Shown here: positions 8,386-17,216 of the stretch, in pieces
How positions within the stretch are numbered: the stretch's first letter is position 1
Layout of the letters: each line of letters opens with the position of its first letter
Assembly (NCBI GenBank): GCA_016281295.1
Contig: JAEEII010000287.1
Location: 1 to 64,000, forward strand
Source: Bacteroidales bacterium
GTDB lineage: Bacteria; Bacteroidota; Bacteroidia; Bacteroidales; F082
DNA length: 64,000 bases
Reading direction: 5' to 3'
Program-made: the position numbers and the translations under genes
Notes under the pieces: model-generated
What the model saw: only the letters and a program-made list of their open reading frames with translations
Databases searched by the model: none
What the model was told of the DNA's origin: nothing

Positions 8386-11300
8386 ATGAGCAGTATTACC
8401 CCGAAAGAACAAGTATTATTTGATGCGCTACACGAAGCTCGTGTAAAGGCAAATGAGGTTTTCAACCAGAGAGCTTTCCGTGGCGTAAAGCCCAATGTAG
8501 TTGATAAATACGCAGAAACAGCACACTTCGTTTATGAGTTATTGCAAAACGCCGACGATGCTAATGCCACAGAGGTTACTATTATTCTGAAAACAAACAG
8601 TTTGCTCTTCAAGCATAATGGCACCAAACACTTTGACATTACAGCTGAAGATGACGAACGGGTAGGCGACATCAATTCCATTACTGGTATTGGTAATTCA
8701 TCAAAAGACATTACTCAAAACAAGATAGGTAAGTTTGGTGTTGGTTTCAAAGCAGTCTTCCAATATACTGATACACCTGAGATCTATGACGACCAATTCA
8801 AATTTAAGATTGAGGATTTGATTGTTCCAACGCTTATTGACCATGACTATCCCGATAGAAACCCAGGCGAAACATTGTTCGTTCTACCTTTCCGAAATAT
8901 GATTAAATCTTTTAAGGATATCAAGGAAAGATTGGAGACTTTGGTAAATCCCATCCTGTTTTTGCGAAACATAAAAAGAATCATTTGGCACATAGATGCC
9001 GGTCAGCTTGATAATCATACCACAGAGTATAGCAAAGCTTTGCTTGAACAACATAAATACGGAGATATTACATTAGAAAAATATCTCTTGAAAAACGCTG
9101 ACCACCGAGATACCATATTCCTCTTTTCAAGGGATATTACTATTACAATGGCAGATGGCAAAAAGATAGTATTACCTATCTATGTCGGTTTTTATTACGA
9201 TGAGCAAAGGAAGAGTCTCATCACGAAAAACACCCAAAACATATACTGTTTTTTCCCTACAAAAGAGACTTTTAAAACCTGTTTCATTTCACATGCTCCA
9301 TTCATTTTAACACCAGACCGTCACAATATCAAGCGCGATGAAAACCTAAATAAAGACTTGTTGCGCTGTTTGTCAAGTCTGGCTGCCGATGCAGTTATCC
9401 AACTTCGTAAGTATGGAAGGAAATATGGACATCTTCTTATTAACGAGAACATCGTTGATATAATTCCTCTATATGAATCAAGTTATCGGTACTCCGAAGA
9501 AAGTCTATTCGAAGAGCCCATGAGACAAGCATTCCAGGAAATGCTTGAGAACAAGCCAATACTTCTTTCGAGAAACAAAAAATATCTTAAAATTGAAGAT
9601 GCCTACAAAACAACAGGTGCCATTCTGGAATTATTATCTCATGAACAGTTTTATTCTCTGCGCTGTAACAGTCGATCCAGAGATGAATATGATGAAGTTT
9701 CCAAAGATATAGATTTCCTCAAATGGGAACTCATAATGCGGTTAAGCAAAATCGATGATGTTAATGGTATATACGAAGAAATCAAGGAATACACTGTCGA
9801 AGATTTCGGGAACGAAATCTCATCAACGTTTATGGAAGAGCAAAAAATCGACTGGGTTACGAAATTTTATACTTTTTTGCGCAATGACGCACCTAAATAT
9901 TGGAAGATTTCACCTCAAACAAAAGCCACTGCACACGTTTTTAGAAGAGCTCCGATAATCAAAACACAACGAGGAGATTGGGTTGCGCCATTTATCGACA
10001 CAACAACTCTCAACGTTTTTCTGCCTATCGATAATAATTCAAGTGGAAATTCGGACTATAACTTTATCAGTGCAGAGTACCTCAAAGAGGAAATGGCTTG
10101 CAAGCTTTTCAATGAGTTGGAAATCAAGCAGCCTGATGAACATGATTTTATTCGAAATATTATCCTTAAAAAATATGAGGGCGATGAAAATGGTTATGTC
10201 GAAGTTGACAACAACATTCTAAAGTCTGATTTCCATCTTCTTCTTTCTTTTTTCAAAAAAGTTAAGGACACTGAAGAAGAGGATGAATACATCCAAATGC
10301 TTAAGAGTAAACTTTTACTTGTAGGAACTAATAACACTTTGTATTCGCCATCGGAGTTATATTTCAAGACGGATGTTCTCACTGCTTATTTTGGCAAGGA
10401 AGTAGTTTATTTCGATTCGTTGTTTTACAAAGATTCAATTCATGACTTCAAGATGTCTCTTGTCAAGGATTTTGTGTTTCGCTTAGGTGCAAATACTAAG
10501 CCGTGTCTTAAAGATGTCATAGAACGGTATTCGTGGCCTGTTCCTGCCAACATCAAAGCCCAGTTCCCAAGTGATAAAAAGGATTATTACAACGATGTGA
10601 TTGTTGAGGACAAGGAACTTGATGGTTTTAGTGATGCATATCAAAACGATCGCATAACAAAAGAAATGTCCATTTTTTTATGGAACGATGTCTTGGATGA
10701 TATTTTTACAAATCAAATAGATATCGATAGTTACAACACCACGTGCTTGATTAAGGCAAGTACACAAAGACGAAGTACATACGACATTTATAGATGCGAG
10801 CTTAAATTATTACTTGATCTCAGAGACTATGCCTGGATTTATAATAGGGATGGGGAACCATGCTTTGCCGAAGATGTATTTCTGGAAGACCTTCTTCCAG
10901 AGTATAATTATAACAAACTCATCGAGGTCTTGAAGATTCAGAAGCGGACCCAGGACTTAACAGAAAAATATGGTGCCACGGATGAAGAACAGAAAAGCTT
11001 TGAGTTTGGCGCAAAGGCAAGGAAGGAATTAGACGAGGACTTTACTGAAGAAGATTTATGGAAAGCTGTTCGGGAAGCAAAGGCAAAGAAGAAACGGGAA
11101 AAGGCGGCACAACGAGAGGCTGCCAAACAAAAAGAAGAACTCTCAGTAGGCGGTCAAGATGTTTTCGATGAGAAGGAGCCTGAAAAACAATCCGAGAATA
11201 TTGAAGACAAGATGAAAAAACGTTGGGAGGAAAAGAAGAACAGACGAGTTAATAAGCCTCACTCTTCTGCTACTAATAGTAATGAGTTATTCTTTGATGA

Positions 11301-13299
11301 TGCCAATCAAGGCATTGAAACGCCTGATAATGATGCGCCATTCTTTGTCCCTACAATATCAAAACAAGATTCAAATGGTGTTGGAGTTGAAGATACGACT
11401 CGGGCAGAGAAAAATCTGAAGGCGAAAGATACTTCAGCACAAACACAAGCCGAAAACGCCAAGGATATGGTGGAAATAATGAGCTTGCTCAAGCAGACCC
11501 CTGAATATTCTTTCAAGTGGTTCAAGATTCTCATGGAATTAATGCACGCCGGTCAAGATAAGATAACCGAACGTCGTGTGCAGATTGACTTCTCTCACTA
11601 TGAGATGATTTGTTCGGATAAAATACTGCATCTTATCGAACCGACACTTCCTATACCATCTTGGATTTGCGATGCGGAACAGTTCTCAATAACGACACTT
11701 GCCGATGGTAAAACGGCAAAGATCGAAGGTTTGATTGTTAAGTCCGATGATGACAGCATTGACATTTCGGTCGAACTAACAGACAAGATGCTTGCCAACC
11801 TGCAAAATGCGAAAAAGATCCGTGTTGTTGCCGTTGACAACACCAACATTATTAACTCACTTGAAACCCGCTTCCTTCAACTCGAAAAGGATGATGATTT
11901 CGATATGAATGCAAACTTGCCTCAAAACCTCTCATTCATCTACGGTCCTCCGGGTACTGGGAAAACCACGGAGCTTGTTAAACGTGTTCGCGATTTACTG
12001 GAAAAAGAACCCGAGGCTAAGATTCTTGTCCTTACCCCAACAAATAAAGCAGCTGATGTGGTGGCGATTAAAATGTCAAATGATGAAGTGTGTGAGGGTG
12101 GTCTTGCACGTTTTGGGGCAACAGAAAGCCTGTATCTTATTGAGGAAATTGGTTGTGTTACAAACCGTGACACCACAGACTTAAAGGCCTGGCATAATAT
12201 TGTTGTGGCTACAGCAGCCCGATATGCGTATGACTATGTCCAGCCTGACGATACCCCTATTTGCGATTACCCTTGGGACTATATTTTCATTGATGAGGCT
12301 TCAATGATTGATATTCTCACCATCACTTATATTCTATACAAAGGCGCAAGTGCTAAACTGATTGTTATTTCTGGCGATCCTAAACAGATACAGCCTGTCG
12401 TTCAAAACGATATGCCAGCTTACAACATTTACAATATGGTAGGCCTGCAAGGATTTGCCAATGCGGTCTTTGATTATTCCAGATACCCTGTAGAGGGGCT
12501 GACCGTTCAACATCGCTCAATCCCAGTCATAGGCAAAATGGTGAGTAAGTTTGCATACGATGATCTAGTCGATTATGATAGAAATCGTGCTCCTATGAAA
12601 CCATTGAAGCTTGAAGGCATTCCAATCAAGAATGTAAACTTCATTGGCTTTGACGTATTGGAACTCGATGATATCAAAGGTTTGAACGTCATCGGTCAGT
12701 CGGCATTCAATCTATACTCCGTCATTTTTACCTACAATATGGTTGAATACACCATAAAACAGATCGAAAAGAATCATCCTAATAAGGACTACTCAATAGG
12801 TGTAGTGTGTGTCTATCGATCACAGTCGGATGCAATTAAGAATATGTTTGAAAATCGACCGCTCGACACTATGTTTTGCAAAGTCACCTGTGGTACCGTA
12901 CACAGTTTCCAAGGGGATGAATGCGACATTATGTTTATTGTCCTCAATCCTCCAGCTGATTGCCCAAGCAAAGCTCATGTAAACAATGAAAACATCATCA
13001 ATGTCGCTATGAGCCGTGCTAGGGATTATCTTTTCTTTATTCTGCCCAAAGGCCAGCTGAAAGGTTTCTTTATGAAGAATAGAATAGGTGAAGTAATTCC
13101 GAAATCAGAGAGCGTTATTTTGGATTGCAAGCAGATAGAGAAAGTTTTGTTTAACGGAAACGATAATTTCATTTACGAAAACACCCATGTCACTTGCCAC
13201 ATGCCAGTCAATGTTTATTGCGAAGACAATGCTCTTTACGAAGTTCGTATGTCTAACGATGCTCTTGATATAAAAATAAATCAAAGTGTTTATAAATAA
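8386..13299 (+). CDS. GHKL ATPase-superfamily 1 helicase fusion, putative defence protein
   Basis: This 1,637-residue multidomain protein begins with a sacsin/Hsp90-like GHKL ATPase: YELLQNADDAN (N box) near residue 52, GIGNSSKD near 100 and GKFGVGFKAVF near 116. A long middle region follows, then a highly charged coiled linker (about 850-1030, rich in Lys and Glu). The C-terminus is a UPF1/Dna2-type SF1 helicase: GPPGTGKTT near 1187, DEASMID near 1303, GDPKQIQP near 1333, and VAMSRARDY near the end. An upstream TTG at 8347 would add 13 residues, but ATG 8386 is preferred. It lies 80 bases after hsdR on the same strand. The domain pairing occurs in large, poorly characterised bacterial proteins of mobile defence islands. 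Its role here is inferred from context. Confidence 0.85.
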   Translation: MSSITPKEQVLFDALHEARVKANEVFNQRAFRGVKPNVVDKYAETAHFVYELLQNADDANATEVTIILKTNSLLFKHNGTKHFDITAEDDERVGDINSITGIGNSSKDITQNKIGKFGVGFKAVFQYTDTPEIYDDQFKFKIEDLIVPTLIDHDYPDRNPGETLFVLPFRNMIKSFKDIKERLETLVNPILFLRNIKRIIWHIDAGQLDNHTTEYSKALLEQHKYGDITLEKYLLKNADHRDTIFLFSRDITITMADGKKIVLPIYVGFYYDEQRKSLITKNTQNIYCFFPTKETFKTCFISHAPFILTPDRHNIKRDENLNKDLLRCLSSLAADAVIQLRKYGRKYGHLLINENIVDIIPLYESSYRYSEESLFEEPMRQAFQEMLENKPILLSRNKKYLKIEDAYKTTGAILELLSHEQFYSLRCNSRSRDEYDEVSKDIDFLKWELIMRLSKIDDVNGIYEEIKEYTVEDFGNEISSTFMEEQKIDWVTKFYTFLRNDAPKYWKISPQTKATAHVFRRAPIIKTQRGDWVAPFIDTTTLNVFLPIDNNSSGNSDYNFISAEYLKEEMACKLFNELEIKQPDEHDFIRNIILKKYEGDENGYVEVDNNILKSDFHLLLSFFKKVKDTEEEDEYIQMLKSKLLLVGTNNTLYSPSELYFKTDVLTAYFGKEVVYFDSLFYKDSIHDFKMSLVKDFVFRLGANTKPCLKDVIERYSWPVPANIKAQFPSDKKDYYNDVIVEDKELDGFSDAYQNDRITKEMSIFLWNDVLDDIFTNQIDIDSYNTTCLIKASTQRRSTYDIYRCELKLLLDLRDYAWIYNRDGEPCFAEDVFLEDLLPEYNYNKLIEVLKIQKRTQDLTEKYGATDEEQKSFEFGAKARKELDEDFTEEDLWKAVREAKAKKKREKAAQREAAKQKEELSVGGQDVFDEKEPEKQSENIEDKMKKRWEEKKNRRVNKPHSSATNSNELFFDDANQGIETPDNDAPFFVPTISKQDSNGVGVEDTTRAEKNLKAKDTSAQTQAENAKDMVEIMSLLKQTPEYSFKWFKILMELMHAGQDKITERRVQIDFSHYEMICSDKILHLIEPTLPIPSWICDAEQFSITTLADGKTAKIEGLIVKSDDDSIDISVELTDKMLANLQNAKKIRVVAVDNTNIINSLETRFLQLEKDDDFDMNANLPQNLSFIYGPPGTGKTTELVKRVRDLLEKEPEAKILVLTPTNKAADVVAIKMSNDEVCEGGLARFGATESLYLIEEIGCVTNRDTTDLKAWHNIVVATAARYAYDYVQPDDTPICDYPWDYIFIDEASMIDILTITYILYKGASAKLIVISGDPKQIQPVVQNDMPAYNIYNMVGLQGFANAVFDYSRYPVEGLTVQHRSIPVIGKMVSKFAYDDLVDYDRNRAPMKPLKLEGIPIKNVNFIGFDVLELDDIKGLNVIGQSAFNLYSVIFTYNMVEYTIKQIEKNHPNKDYSIGVVCVYRSQSDAIKNMFENRPLDTMFCKVTCGTVHSFQGDECDIMFIVLNPPADCPSKAHVNNENIINVAMSRARDYLFFILPKGQLKGFFMKNRIGEVIPKSESVILDCKQIEKVLFNGNDNFIYENTHVTCHMPVNVYCEDNALYEVRMSNDALDIKINQSVYK

Positions 13300-13321
13300 C
13301 TAGATAAAAACAACTTATATA

Positions 13322-13768
13322 ATGCCCCCAATCCTACATAAGAAAACCTTCCAGGAACTGACCACGGACGAACTCTACGAGCTGTTGCGGGTTCGTAGCG
13401 AGGTGTTCGTGGTGGAACAAAACTGTGTCTATCAAGATCTGGACGGCGACGACCAGCTTTCCATCCACCTGTGGCTGACCGTAGGGGAGAAGGTGGTGGC
13501 CATGGCACGGGTGTGTCCCGCCGGCACCCACATGGAAGCGGTCTCTATCGGAAGGGTCATCACCACCGAAAGGGGCAAAGGTTTTGGCAAACAGATCATG
13601 CTCCACGCCATCGATGTTGCAATCGAGCATTTCGGTGCGACCCGCATCACAATCGAGGCGCAGGAGTACGCCAAGGGTTTCTATGAAGGGGTCGGCTTCA
13701 AGCAGTCATCCGAGAACTTCATGCTCGACGGCATCCCGCATATCCAAATGACTTGGACGAAGGAGTGA
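13322..13768 (+). CDS. ElaA-family GNAT N-acetyltransferase
   Basis: A 148-residue single-domain acyl-CoA N-acyltransferase. It has the ElaA pattern: LYELLRVRSEVFVVEQ near the N-terminus, DLDGDDQ, the acetyl-CoA loop RGKGFGKQI and a C-terminal FYEGVGF. The substrate is unknown. It starts 22 bases after the helicase gene and may be its last co-transcribed partner. Its GC-rich codon use differs from the AT-rich helicase gene, so it may instead be the first resident gene beyond the island. Confidence 0.88.
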   Translation: MPPILHKKTFQELTTDELYELLRVRSEVFVVEQNCVYQDLDGDDQLSIHLWLTVGEKVVAMARVCPAGTHMEAVSIGRVITTERGKGFGKQIMLHAIDVAIEHFGATRITIEAQEYAKGFYEGVGFKQSSENFMLDGIPHIQMTWTKE

Positions 13769-13822
13769 AGTTTTCCGAAAGGAGGGAAGAAGGAATCCTT
13801 CTGGAGTTATAACTATATGAAA

Positions 13823-14239
13823 TTATTTGCTATAGTGAAAAACAGAGCATACCCAGCAACGTTGTTGGCCGCATATTCCGGCAAACGCCACGATGAGCTT
13901 GCAACGTTGCTGTCTGGAATAGAGGACGATACACATTTGAGTCCAGCATTGCCAACATGGAGTAGCAACTGGCGCAACGGGAGCGGCAGTATGAGTATTA
14001 CCGGAACAAGTTGCTGAAATTTGGATGAAACAACCTGAAATTATCCAGCCGTTTATGATGTTTTTTAGCTTTCGCGGCTGATTTATTTTCTTGAATGTGT
14101 CATCGACAATTGCATCAGTCGCTTTTTTCAACATGGATATAATAGCTGTAAAATTGTGCCAATTGAATTGGCATTCATAATACCCATCGTCTTCTGACCA
14201 TTCACTTGAAAAAAGTTCTCCAAATAATGAAACATCCAT
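13823..14239 (-). CDS. Doubtful small protein, probably a truncated gene
   Basis: The first ~75 residues of this frame (from MDVSLFGELFSSEW to about WIISGCFIQ) look like a real, acidic soluble protein. The remainder is low-quality sequence that runs antisense to the hsdS relic. A gene fused to or truncated by the relic would give this picture. No family is recognised. Confidence 0.25.
   Translation of the reverse strand: MDVSLFGELFSSEWSEDDGYYECQFNWHNFTAIISMLKKATDAIVDDTFKKINQPRKLKNIINGWIISGCFIQISATCSGNTHTAAPVAPVATPCWQCWTQMCIVLYSRQQRCKLIVAFAGICGQQRCWVCSVFHYSK
13930..14026 (+). pseudogene. hsdS: Decayed 3' end of an hsdS gene
   Basis: Read in one frame, 13958-14026 encodes IANME-stop-QLAQRERQYEYYRNKLLKFG-stop. 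This is almost the same as the end of the intact HsdS (IANLEQQLAQRERQYEYYRNKLLTFE). The DNA of the two is also closely alike. Upstream, a frameshifted version of the LDTFE segment can be seen. An internal stop and the loss of everything further upstream mark it as a relic. It lies in the same orientation as hsdS, 10 kb downstream. Confidence 0.85.
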
Positions 14240-14286
14240 CTCATCTCTGATACCTAAATGTGAAACGTCCTTTAAACATTATAGAA

Positions 14287-14967
14287 ATGAAAATCATTGA
14301 TAAGAAAAAAGACTATTATGACTTCCTTGCAGGCGTATATGGTATGGATGACATGGTGGTTTATGACCGAAGAGGTTCCGTTGTGGTAAATTCGGAGAAG
14401 GTCCTGCTGGATGGTATGGATAATTATTTCAGCCCGAAGATTTTATTCTTCGACAAGCCTTTGGTTGAGAAAAAATATTGGGATTTGAAAGGTGTTTTGC
14501 GACTGCGAGAAGCGGCGTCAAAGGATTGTTCTTTGAGAAAAACATGGAGAGAAGGGGGCGTTTATCACTTTATTTTGGAGGCGGGGCGTGTTCATTATCG
14601 CTTTGAGGTAGAACGATGGATTGAAAACGGCTGTCGTGACTCCGCCCGTGTAGAATACAGACTGATCGACACTTTGAGGGATGTGGTGGTGCGGTACTCA
14701 GATGTGCCGATGTGTATCGTCCCATGCCAGGTTGATTATCGGTGGTGGACACACGAAGAACAATGGAAAGCGTCGAAACAACGAGTCAAGAATCCCATTC
14801 TCGCAGGCACATTCATCCCCAAAGTGATTCCCCCGTCCGAAATTTGGAGTGCGCTCTATGAGTATCTCTCTTCTCTCAATGACAAACCAATTATAGATAC
14901 ACGTTCTGACATTCAAAAGCTTGAGTCCGCAGGTTTCGACAAGAAGACAAGTTTTAGGAATGTGTAA
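14287..14967 (+). CDS. Hypothetical protein
   Basis: About 226 residues with no signal peptide or membrane segment. I do not recognise a domain. The N-terminal half contains IDKKKDYYDFLAGVYGMDD and VVYDRRGS. The C-terminus ends in IQKLESAGFDKKTSFRNV; I have the impression that this type of tail closes unrelated Bacteroidota proteins of phage-like or nucleic-acid context, but cannot confirm it. ATG 14287 is chosen because the residues before it in the longer frame (from 14260) look unlike a protein start. It lies at the edge of the island and converges with the next gene, which ends 17 bases away. Confidence 0.7.
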   Translation: MKIIDKKKDYYDFLAGVYGMDDMVVYDRRGSVVVNSEKVLLDGMDNYFSPKILFFDKPLVEKKYWDLKGVLRLREAASKDCSLRKTWREGGVYHFILEAGRVHYRFEVERWIENGCRDSARVEYRLIDTLRDVVVRYSDVPMCIVPCQVDYRWWTHEEQWKASKQRVKNPILAGTFIPKVIPPSEIWSALYEYLSSLNDKPIIDTRSDIQKLESAGFDKKTSFRNV

Positions 14968-14984
14968 TCCATCGTTCCTGCCCC

Positions 14985-15725
14985 CTACAAGACTACCCTC
15001 ACCAACACCGGACGATGATCGGAAGCCTCCGGCTCGTTGACCACTGTTGACTCCATCATCTCGGCCTGCCTGCCTTTGAAAATGGCGATGTAGTCGATGC
15101 AGTCCACAGGCATATCGGCAGGGTAGGAGGGCTCGGAAACAGAAAGCATGGTGAAGTGCTTCGCCATCTCCTGCAAGAGCACCGATCCAGGCGTGTCGTT
15201 CCAATCGCCAGCTAAAAGGAATGGCTTCTGCCAATGCTGTGCTTCCTCCACAATCAACGGCACGGACGCCAACCGGTCTTCTTCCTCGAGGTCGAGATGG
15301 GTGCAGGCTATCACATAATCCTTCAACTCCACTACCAACAGCACACGCGGCTCCTCGCCGGGCAAGGGGAGGGCCTTCCAGCTTAACGGCGTCTCGCGAC
15401 AGAGGACGCCAACACCATACTTGCCTCCGTCGAAATCGATGGCGCTTCCAAAGACAGGGTGATACTGGGTGCGACGAGACAACTCACCTAACTGGTCGTG
15501 GCGCTCACTACGACCCGTCATGCTGTCGAGCTCTTGAAGTGCCACCACATCGGGTCGTTGCTGGATAATCACGGAGGCAGTGCGGTCATAGTCCACCTCG
15601 TAATCCATACCAGCGCAATGGCGTACATTGTATGTCATCACAAGAAGCTGCGGATGACGAGTCTCACAGGCAGTGAAGGTGATGACCAATAGGGTTATTA
15701 GAAGAAATAATCTAAACCTTATCAT
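14985..15725 (-). CDS. Endonuclease/exonuclease/phosphatase family lipoprotein
   Basis: A 246-residue EEP-fold phosphoesterase. MTYNVRHC near residue 30, the metal ligand in LQELDS, the THLDL strand, GDWND and the C-terminal SDHRPV are the family motifs. The N-terminus is a lipoprotein signal (ITFTAC), so it should sit in the envelope. Substrates of similar Bacteroidota proteins include nucleic acid or inositol phosphates; which applies here cannot be told. ATG 15725 is chosen because the open frame upstream of it lacks protein-like sequence and contains the promoter. Confidence 0.88.
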   Translation of the reverse strand: MIRFRLFLLITLLVITFTACETRHPQLLVMTYNVRHCAGMDYEVDYDRTASVIIQQRPDVVALQELDSMTGRSERHDQLGELSRRTQYHPVFGSAIDFDGGKYGVGVLCRETPLSWKALPLPGEEPRVLLVVELKDYVIACTHLDLEEEDRLASVPLIVEEAQHWQKPFLLAGDWNDTPGSVLLQEMAKHFTMLSVSEPSYPADMPVDCIDYIAIFKGRQAEMMESTVVNEPEASDHRPVLVRVVL

Positions 15726-15743
15726 GATGAGGTGTTTTGGGGT

Positions 15744-15751
15744 CAAAAATA
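15744..15751 (-). promoter_or_regulatory. -7 element for the EEP lipoprotein gene
   Basis: TATTTTTG on the minus strand, 18 bases before the start codon, fits TAnnTTTG. No clear -33 TTG stands at the ideal distance. Confidence 0.45.
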
Positions 15752-15826
15752 CAAAAAAATGGGCAATTATAGATGACAGAGGAATGTTGTTTAAAGTATA
15801 GACGGAGCACATACACGCCAGGGGCG

Positions 15827-15854
15827 TAGTTGAGAGTTTAGCGTTGAGAGTTGG
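15827..15854. repeat. GAGAGTTGAG-type short repeat
   Basis: Two near-identical copies of a TTGAGAGTT unit. It belongs to the same degenerate family seen at 19570, 21888, 26595 and 37573. The second copy supplies the -33 TTG of the GH27 promoter. Confidence 0.55.
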
Positions 15855-15881
15855 CTGCCAAGGAAAAAAATCGTATATTTG
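15851..15881 (+). promoter_or_regulatory. Promoter of the alpha-galactosidase gene
   Basis: TTG (15851-15853), 20 bases, TATATTTG (15874-15881), then the start codon 21 bases on. Confidence 0.7.
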
Positions 15882-15902
15882 TCCCGAACAATTAAACGAA
15901 CA

Positions 15903-17114
15903 ATGAAACATTTATTCCTTCTTTTCGCTATCGCACTGCTGTCGCTTAGCGTCACAGCACAAAACACTAAACCTCAACCTCTTACACAAGAGGAATTCGA
16001 AGCCTTATGTCCAACTCCGCCCATGGGATGGAACAGCTGGAACCGCTTTGGCTGCAACGTCAGCGAACAGCTCCTCATGGAAGCTGCCGATGCACTCGTC
16101 GCATCGGGCATGAAAGACGCTGGCTATCAATATATCGTGGTGGACGACTGTTGGCAGATCGACCGCGACGCGGACGGCAACATCGTCTGTGACCCCGAAC
16201 GGTTCCCGCACGGCATGAAGTATGTGGCGGACTACATCCACTCCAAAGGACTCAAGTTCGGCATCTACTCTTGTGTCGGCTCCCACACCTGTGCTGGTAG
16301 GCCGGGCAGCATGGGCCACGAGTATCAGGATGCAATCTTCTATGCCCGCACTGGAGTGGATTACCTGAAATACGATTTCTGCAACAACCGTGGCACCAAC
16401 TCCAAAACGGCCTACACCGTCATGCGCGAGGCCCTGAAAGAGGCAGGACATCCTATCGTATTCAGCATCTGCGAGTGGGGGAGTACCAAACCTTGGGAAT
16501 GGGCACAAGGCATCGGCCATCTCTGGAGGGCCACGGGCGACATCATCAACTTGTGGGACGGTAAGGAAGACTGGGGCGGACACGGCATGGTCAATATCAT
16601 CGACCTGGTTCAGGACCTTTATCCTTACAATGGTCCTGGCCATTGGAATGACCCCGACATGCTGGAGGTTGGTAACGGCGGAATGAATGCCATCGAAGAC
16701 CAAAGCCACTTCTCGATGTGGTGTATGCTAGCTGCTCCGCTGATGGCGGGTAACGACCTCAACAACATGAGCGACGACACCCAACGTATCCTTACCAACA
16801 AAGAAGTCATTGCCATCGACCAGGATCCGCTGGGCATACAAGCTCATCTGTCTGTAGCACTCGGCGACCGACAAATCTGGGTGAAACAGCTCGAAGGAAA
16901 CCAATGGGCGGTGTGCTTCTTCAACCGAGGCAACGATGAATGGAACCTCAACTTCAACTGGAACGATATCCCTGAGCTGCGCAAAGCAGGTGGTAACTAC
17001 AGCGTCTATGACCTCTGGCAACACAAGACCATCGCCAAGTCCACCGCCAAAAACGTGGTTTCAAACATTCCATCACACGGGGTGCTGATGGTCAAACTGA
17101 GTCCAGCCAAATAA
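15903..17114 (+). CDS. GH27 family alpha-galactosidase
   Basis: Hydrolyses terminal alpha-linked galactose. The 403-residue product has a signal peptide (MKHLFLLFAIALLSLSVTAQ), then the (beta/alpha)8 domain with PPMGWNSWNRFGCNV, VDDCWQ, YLKYDFCN (catalytic nucleophile Asp), CEWG, WRATGDI (the acid/base Asp region) and GHWNDPDML. A C-terminal antiparallel beta domain follows. ATG 15903 is chosen because it begins the signal peptide. It should act in the periplasm or outside and could feed the galactose operon at 55.5-60 kb. Confidence 0.95.
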   Translation: MKHLFLLFAIALLSLSVTAQNTKPQPLTQEEFEALCPTPPMGWNSWNRFGCNVSEQLLMEAADALVASGMKDAGYQYIVVDDCWQIDRDADGNIVCDPERFPHGMKYVADYIHSKGLKFGIYSCVGSHTCAGRPGSMGHEYQDAIFYARTGVDYLKYDFCNNRGTNSKTAYTVMREALKEAGHPIVFSICEWGSTKPWEWAQGIGHLWRATGDIINLWDGKEDWGGHGMVNIIDLVQDLYPYNGPGHWNDPDMLEVGNGGMNAIEDQSHFSMWCMLAAPLMAGNDLNNMSDDTQRILTNKEVIAIDQDPLGIQAHLSVALGDRQIWVKQLEGNQWAVCFFNRGNDEWNLNFNWNDIPELRKAGGNYSVYDLWQHKTIAKSTAKNVVSNIPSHGVLMVKLSPAK

Positions 17115-17216
17115 CTCCATTTTTAAAAAACATCACTGATTCAAAATGGTTGTTATTTTTCTTGCTTTTGAGCAACTAAGATGAAAGTTATAAGTGAATG
17201 AAAATAAAGTTAAAAA

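Noticed and set aside
1005..13299. BREX, DISARM or Dnd system
   Set aside because: No PglZ, BrxL, DrmA/B or DndB-E features are present; the island is a type I RM with extra genes.
15827..15854. CRISPR array
   Set aside because: The units are short, degenerate and have no regular spacers; no cas genes are present.
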